Part shown: positions 59,250 through 64,000 of the stretch, one piece after another | Numbering within the stretch: position 1 is the stretch's first letter | How the letters are laid out: each line of letters begins with the position of its first letter | DNA from: Dysidea avara | Lineage: Eukaryota; Porifera; Demospongiae; Dictyoceratida; Dysideidae | Length of the DNA stretch: 64,000 nt | Reading direction: 5' to 3' | Assembly (NCBI RefSeq): GCF_963678975.1 | Contig: NC_089281.1 | Span: 4,985,277-5,049,276 of the forward strand | The notes under the pieces: model-generated | The model's database searches: none | Seen by the model: only the letters and a program-made list of their open reading frames with translations | What the model was told of the DNA's origin: nothing | Position numbers and translations under genes: made by a program

Positions 59250-60495
59250 TTAACAGCCATATATACAGCAGAGAATGATCCATACAATCAACCATGGAGG
59301 AAACAGGAATAGCGTGATCAACAAATGAAGGACATGGTTGACTTTCTTTTGATCTCCTTGGATGATGGTGGTATGTTGGACAGGTTGGCCACCTCCACCC
59401 TGGACCACAACAACATTAGGGCCTTGCTGGGGTGGTGGTGGATAGCCTTGAGCTGGTGGAGGGTATTGCTGTTGAGGGGGAGGGTAGCCTTGGTTACCAT
59501 CATAGCTAGGAGGAACTAGACAAGAAAATAGGAAATTGTAAGCAATAGTATCAAAACTCTATATACAGCTAATTTCCCATGGAACATAGCTCACTTAAAC
59601 GTTGCTAGTAGATACAGATTAGCTTTTTGTTGTACAAAATCTACCCATTTATAGAAATCTCAGAACTGATATGTATATTTGTTTCAGGATGCTATTCAAA
59701 TCAGTAGTTTTTGCATGACAGTATATCCATTGTATTTGCTGTTCCGTCTACTTGCAATACATTAAATCACCAAGTAATTGATACCAAACATAATCATCAC
59801 TCAGTAAGAAACAAACACAAGGTTGTCTAACTATTGCCTAGAATATTAGTGATCCTTCATTGTACTGAAAACAAACTTTTTCAAGACAATATTTATATTG
59901 ACTTTGACTACTGTTTTTCCATAGTATAATGTGATCATGTATTGACACACCAAAGAACACCGATTCATAAGGTCACATGACATCATAAAAGTGATGTAGC
60001 AAACATAACAAAACACACAACAATGTCATTTTGTTCCAAAATCATTCCAAAGGTTTAATTTCACCAATGGTTCCTTTAGATATTTACACATACACTAGAT
60101 TGTAGATGCCTGACCAAAACGGGCTGGTTAGTGTGCAGGTTACAGCCTCAAAGCCAAGCTAACCAGTGCCCTGCGTATGGTGATGCATTATTTGGTGTAG
60201 AAGTTGATAAATTAGTGCAATATGCCTTGCCGTGGAGCTGACAAAGTTTGCAAGAGCTTTTCGTCTTCGGATTTGAAGCGGGATTCGCGCGCGGATCGAT
60301 TCGAATAATTTTGCCGCAGCTGCTTCAGCCGCCGAGTTTTAGAAATGGAAAGAAAACGGATAATTCGTTTAGAACACACAAATAACCTTGCCGCGCTGCA
60401 TGAGCGAAAGCAACGAAGCACAGAAAACAAACAAATTAGCACACAACGAAACCATACAGCGTGATAACTAAAAATTCACACTTACCAGCTGCCAT
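59250..60495 (-). CDS. Array copy 1: Pro/Gln-rich protein, complete two-exon CDS
   Basis: Coding exon 1 is 60495-60486 (ATG GCA GCT G, then GTAAGT); exon 2 is 59515-59250. Product of about 91 residues: MAAVPPSYDGNQGYPPPQQQ, YPPPAQGYPPPPQQG, NVVVVQGGGGQPVQHTTIIQ, DQKKVNHVLHLLITLFLFPP, WLIVWIILCCIYGC. It is the only copy with a visible start. A further 5' UTR exon ends at a GTTAGTG donor near 60728. A Pro/Gln/Tyr-rich, probably disordered, head and a hydrophobic tail suggest a small membrane-associated protein; function unknown. Confidence 0.82.
60200..60470. promoter_or_regulatory. CpG-rich segment in copy 1 intron
   Basis: Locally GC- and CpG-rich (GCGGGATTCGCGCGCGGATC, CAGCCGCCGAG), unlike the AT-rich surroundings. 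It may be regulatory or part of an unannotated 5' exon. A minus-strand frame across it (60212-60442) has no recognisable features. Confidence 0.3.
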
Positions 60496-60799
60496 TCTTT
60501 TGTTATCAGTTGAATCTGCAAGAAAAACACAAAAGACAGATTAGAAGAGGAACAAAAGTTTACAAACAGGCAGGTTAAAGCTTTCTATTCCGCCACACCC
60601 AAACTAGAAAAAGGCACCTTTGCTAGCTTACATTTCCAACAATACGTCATAAAATCTAACCTAAAGCATTCAAAAAGCAAAACAGTACCTTTCCTACTAA
60701 AATCTTGCACAAATACACGCCACTAACCTGTGTAACAAGTAGAAGAGTCTTATCCAACAACGCCCAACAGCAATGGGATGTGCAAACACGCGCTCTTGC

Positions 60800-60969
60800 A
60801 GGTTTGAACCAAATATGACAATCAAATTGCTAAATATAGATCTGGCATTAATTTAAACCGCAGTGGCACATGTGAGCGTAAATGCGCATGTGATATTTTC
60901 GAACTGAAATATTTTAGTACTTTTGATTATCTAGTAAGATGTCTAGTAGATAAGAGACAAGGGTCGAAA
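60800..60969. promoter_or_regulatory. Divergent promoter between array copy 1 and SNW1
   Basis: The 5' UTR of copy 1 (minus) and the SNW1 start (60970, plus) lie within about 240 bases. No TATA box is evident. Inference from gene arrangement only. Confidence 0.45.
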
Positions 60970-63306
60970 ATGTCTTTATCAAGGTAAATATACGCTGTAG
61001 TATTTAAATAATGTGGTTTGCCCCCACCTGTTATAATCCATATTCTATATAACGCACACTGTCTACAGCATTCTACCAGCTCCGACACAAATTACACTAG
61101 AAGAAGCTAACGCACAGCGGTCATATATACAAGTAAATTTACTACATTATGATGGTGATATTAAATTATTAACATGTCCTCTCTACCAGGCACCACAACC
61201 ATTACAAGTCAGAAACAGAGCACCGCCATATGGTCAACGACATGGATGGGTGCCACGATCTTTAGAAGTGAGAAGTTATTATTGTTATTGATAAGATGAG
61301 TATCAGTTTCACAGACGTGTTTGTTACTGCTATTATCCAATAGTAGTTGAAATCGTAGTCAGTTTCATGTTCTTTGTCTACACATAGGATTTTGGTGATG
61401 GTGGTGCATTCCCTGAAGTACCTATACCACAGTACCCACTCAACATGGGGAGGTCTAATGCTAATAAGGTAGACCTTATTGTGTTGTTTCTATAGTTTAT
61501 TCGTTTTATAGGGAAAATCAAATGAAGTTGTTCCATTACAAGTTGATGCTACTGGTAAAGTGAAATATGATGCATTAGCAAGAGTAGGACAAGGAAAGGA
61601 TAAGGTGTGTTGTGTCTATGTGTGGTGCCTCACATAATGTGAGACTTTAAATAATTATTAATATTCACTGTCACCTGTGAGACATGGTACAGCCCTCCTA
61701 TGGAGGTACTGAGATTATATAGAGCTTATCTGTTTATGTCTTTTTACGTCATTTTAAGTTAGTAACAGTTACTAGACACCATGTTTTTGAGGCAAAAATC
61801 AATGGGACCCATGCGAGAAAATGAAACTTTTTGGGATTTTGCACAATTAAAGAAAGACTTGGGGGAAATCGCTTAGTAATAGCCAATTGAAGAGCGGGAA
61901 TAAAGGGGACTGGGGGTTAATTCAGCGGTACAAGCCAGCGAGCAGCTGGAGTTTAATGGCCCTGTTTCTTCCAGCTGCGAAGCGATATTACTAAGCAACG
62001 AATAACATAACAAATGCACCACAGCTTTCTTATTTTCACTAGCATTCTTTGGCTTGTAACTCACTCTTGCTTCACGCATTCACGAAGATAACCTGTAATT
62101 ATACGGAAAATATTTAGTGTGACGTCAAACGGATAAGCTCTATTGGCTTATACTTGAAAAACTTGCTCCATTCACACTGTAACCTGTACCAGCCGACTTT
62201 GTCTTGTGCTGTGCTGGTCCCAGTTCAGCAAGGCTCAATAGATTCATACTGTGATTTATTTTGAGCCATGCCTTGCTGTGCCAGTGTTAAAAGTTAATGT
62301 GAACAGGGTGTAATTGTGCAATTGGACTGTATCATCATTTCAGTAGAAGTGATTATGATTGTAAGTGTTCTACTTTTGAATGTGCACATCAGTAGTATTA
62401 GTATTCTTAGGCTAGTGTACCTTGATACTCGTCCGGCACTACAGTGTATGTATTTGTTGAAGTTTGATACTCTCATTCTACCGAAATGGCACACTATGAC
62501 CTTGTGTATCTTTTGTACAGTGTTAGTTGCATAGGTAAAAGTATCCTCTACCGTTGTCATACAGGTTGTACATGCTACCCTTAAAGACATGCTACCTACA
62601 CACCTCAAGGCTGATGATCCGGATCTGATCCCTCCTGATGATGATGAGATTGCCAAGGTACAGCGTATTTAACCAAACCCATACATACTAGTCACTTTTT
62701 GGCCAAAATTTACTGAGGCTACATTAGGTAGGTCACTTTACATGAATGACACACTCAAGGATTTTTTGCATTGGCCATTTAGATAGGTGACCTCATTATA
62801 ACCTGACTAAATAGTATTTGAATTGTTTAACAGACAGCCAGCAGATTTTCCAAACAGTTTTAGTATGTCATTTTACATAATAACATGTTAGAGTCTAAAA
62901 CCTGTTTTCTAACATCTTGGTCTTAGCATCTACATTACATGCTACTGTGCTTTACAGTACTTCTCAAGTACTAAAGTAGAAGTACAGTGTAGAAGCGCAA
63001 TGGGAAAGTACTTTTGGTACAAGTGCTTTCAAATTTAAGTAAATATAAGTACTTGACTAATGCCTGATAACAATGTTTAGTGAAGTGGCCATGTGTTCTA
63101 TGTTTGAATATGGTTGCGAGTAAACACCCGAGTTGTTTGTATATTTCTGTTTCAGCTATAGTGGTTAAGTTTAATGTCAATTATTGTTACTGACCACAGA
63201 CAACTGAAGATACGAGATTAGCATTGGAGAAACTTGTGAATAAGAAGATTTCTGCAGCACAGCCAGTGAGAAGGGCTGAGAAGACTGGAACAGCACAATA
63301 TATTAG
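60970..63306 (+). CDS. SNW1: SNW domain protein SNW1/SKIP, 5' part (7 exons)
   Basis: Spliceosome component (Prp45/SKIP) and transcription coregulator. Exons: 60970-60983, 61069-61132, 61190-61267, 61388-61468, 61512-61604, 62565-62657, 63200-63306, all GT-AG and in phase. Residues begin MSLSSILPAPTQITLEEANA, then APPYGQRHGWVPRSLEDFGD, GGAFPEVPIPQYPLNMGR, LQVDATGKVKYDALARVGQG, ADDPDLIPPDDDEIAK and EKTGTAQYIR. This tracks human SNW1 from its N-terminus into the start of the SNW domain (about 177 codons of about 536). The donor at 63307 is GTGTGT; the rest lies beyond the window. Confidence 0.95.
61605..62564. other. SNW1 intron 5
   Basis: Longest SNW1 intron here. It contains a non-coding inverted-repeat pair around 62165-62310 (TTCACACTGTAAC-like and GTTAATGTGAACAGG), probably a MITE. 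A minus-strand frame at 61873-62079 is not supported. Confidence 0.45.
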
Positions 63307-63739
63307 GTGTGTGTCTCTGTCTGTCTGTTTGTGTGCATCTGGGTTTCTGGTTAATATTTTCTGTTGGGAAATGTGATCCTTAATAGTTGGTATTACTGGA
63401 TGGTAACATGGTTGGCCTAATGGCCTATGTTTGTCTTCTGTTGTGTAGTCCACTATTATATATGTTAGGCCAGTCAAGTGACCTTTATTAAATTCCAAAG
63501 TCACTCGTATCTGTTTATTGTGATAGTCACTTGTGTTGAGGTCAGCCATGTGAGAAAAACAAACGTTGTGTTCTTTTGTAGTGGGCTAGTATGTTTTTCT
63601 TGAGCATGTTTTTTAGTATGGTTGTAACAAGTAATACCAGTATATTTGTACTTGTAATCTAAAGCTGAATACTGTCTATCTGCTAACTCGACAAAGCATG
63701 TATCTATTGACGCAGGAGTTTGTTACGTTTCTGTCAAAA

Positions 63740-63822
63740 CCACGAACAAACAGCCAAAGCGTTAGCGCATAGAACTATTAACCCAAAAGTCCAGGGTTCA
63801 ATTCCTGTCCATGGCAACTTTT
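63740..63822 (+). ncRNA. tRNA-like sequence (pseudo-tRNA or SINE head)
   Basis: AGCGTTAGCGCATAGAACT resembles an A box and D arm; GGGTTCAATTCCTGTCC is a good B box. The T-stem and anticodon stem do not pair well by eye, so a functional tRNA is unlikely. Confidence 0.35.
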
Positions 63823-64000
63823 TTCCTTCTCAGTGCCACCTATTCGTGACACACTTTTAAATATGTCAGCTATTAACAATGCTTACTCGGTAATCTGTGC
63901 ACGTTTCGACATGATTAACACGCAAATGAAATGCTCACCATCTGGCTACATCGCAAAGTTTATTGCAAGCTTCTTCATGTGTTCCTTCATCCGCTATAGC

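Noticed and set aside
63740-63822. Functional tRNA gene
   Set aside because: The B box is good, but the anticodon and T stems do not pair well, so only a tRNA-like relic is reported.

Overview
The window looks like a piece of an animal nuclear genome, AT-rich, with short GT-AG introns, many microsatellites and a dense load of DNA transposons, MITEs, SINEs and decayed LINEs. The gene content (soluble adenylyl cyclase, SNW1) and the transposon families would fit an early-branching metazoan, most likely a demosponge such as Amphimedon. That placement is inference from overall character, not from a marker gene.

Region 1 (about 1.5-26 kb) is one large minus-strand gene for a bicarbonate-type soluble adenylyl cyclase (ADCY10 ortholog). 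I could assemble 28 phase-compatible exons from the ATG at 25955 to the stop at 1523, giving two cyclase domains, a P-loop NTPase module and a long helical C-terminal region. One extra base in exon 11 breaks the frame. Its introns hold hAT-type elements with 8-bp target duplications, three tRNA-derived SINEs, a three-level transposon nest, a LINE fragment with zinc fingers, and very long microsatellites that in two places abut or supply splice sites.

Region 2 (about 26-37.5 kb) is gene-poor. It holds a decayed LINE, a Tigger-type MITE, and a 2.56-kb palindrome in which both arms carry the same decayed transposon gene head to head. A few short exon-like segments remain unassigned.

Region 3 (about 37.5-60.5 kb) is a tandem array of nine minus-strand copies of an unrecognised family: Pro/Gln/Tyr-rich N-terminus, Val-rich strand, and a short hydrophobic C-terminus ending in CCIYGC or a variant. 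Six copies have an intact main exon, two share an 8-base deletion, and one is a fragment. Only the copy next to SNW1 has a visible coding first exon (10 bases). The array includes a segmental duplication of about 4.7 kb. The second copy of that module was enlarged by a Tigger-like transposon and a hAT MITE, and the empty target sites survive in the first copy. Two pogo/Tigger-type elements lie in the array. Each encodes a transposase plus a HIRAN-like protein; in one the HIRAN domain is joined to a Ulp1-type cysteine protease. This cargo association is the best candidate here for something undescribed.

Region 4 (about 60.8-64 kb) is the 5' part of SNW1 (SKIP, a splicing and transcription cofactor) on the plus strand. 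It is transcribed divergently from the last array copy across a short shared promoter and runs off the right edge.
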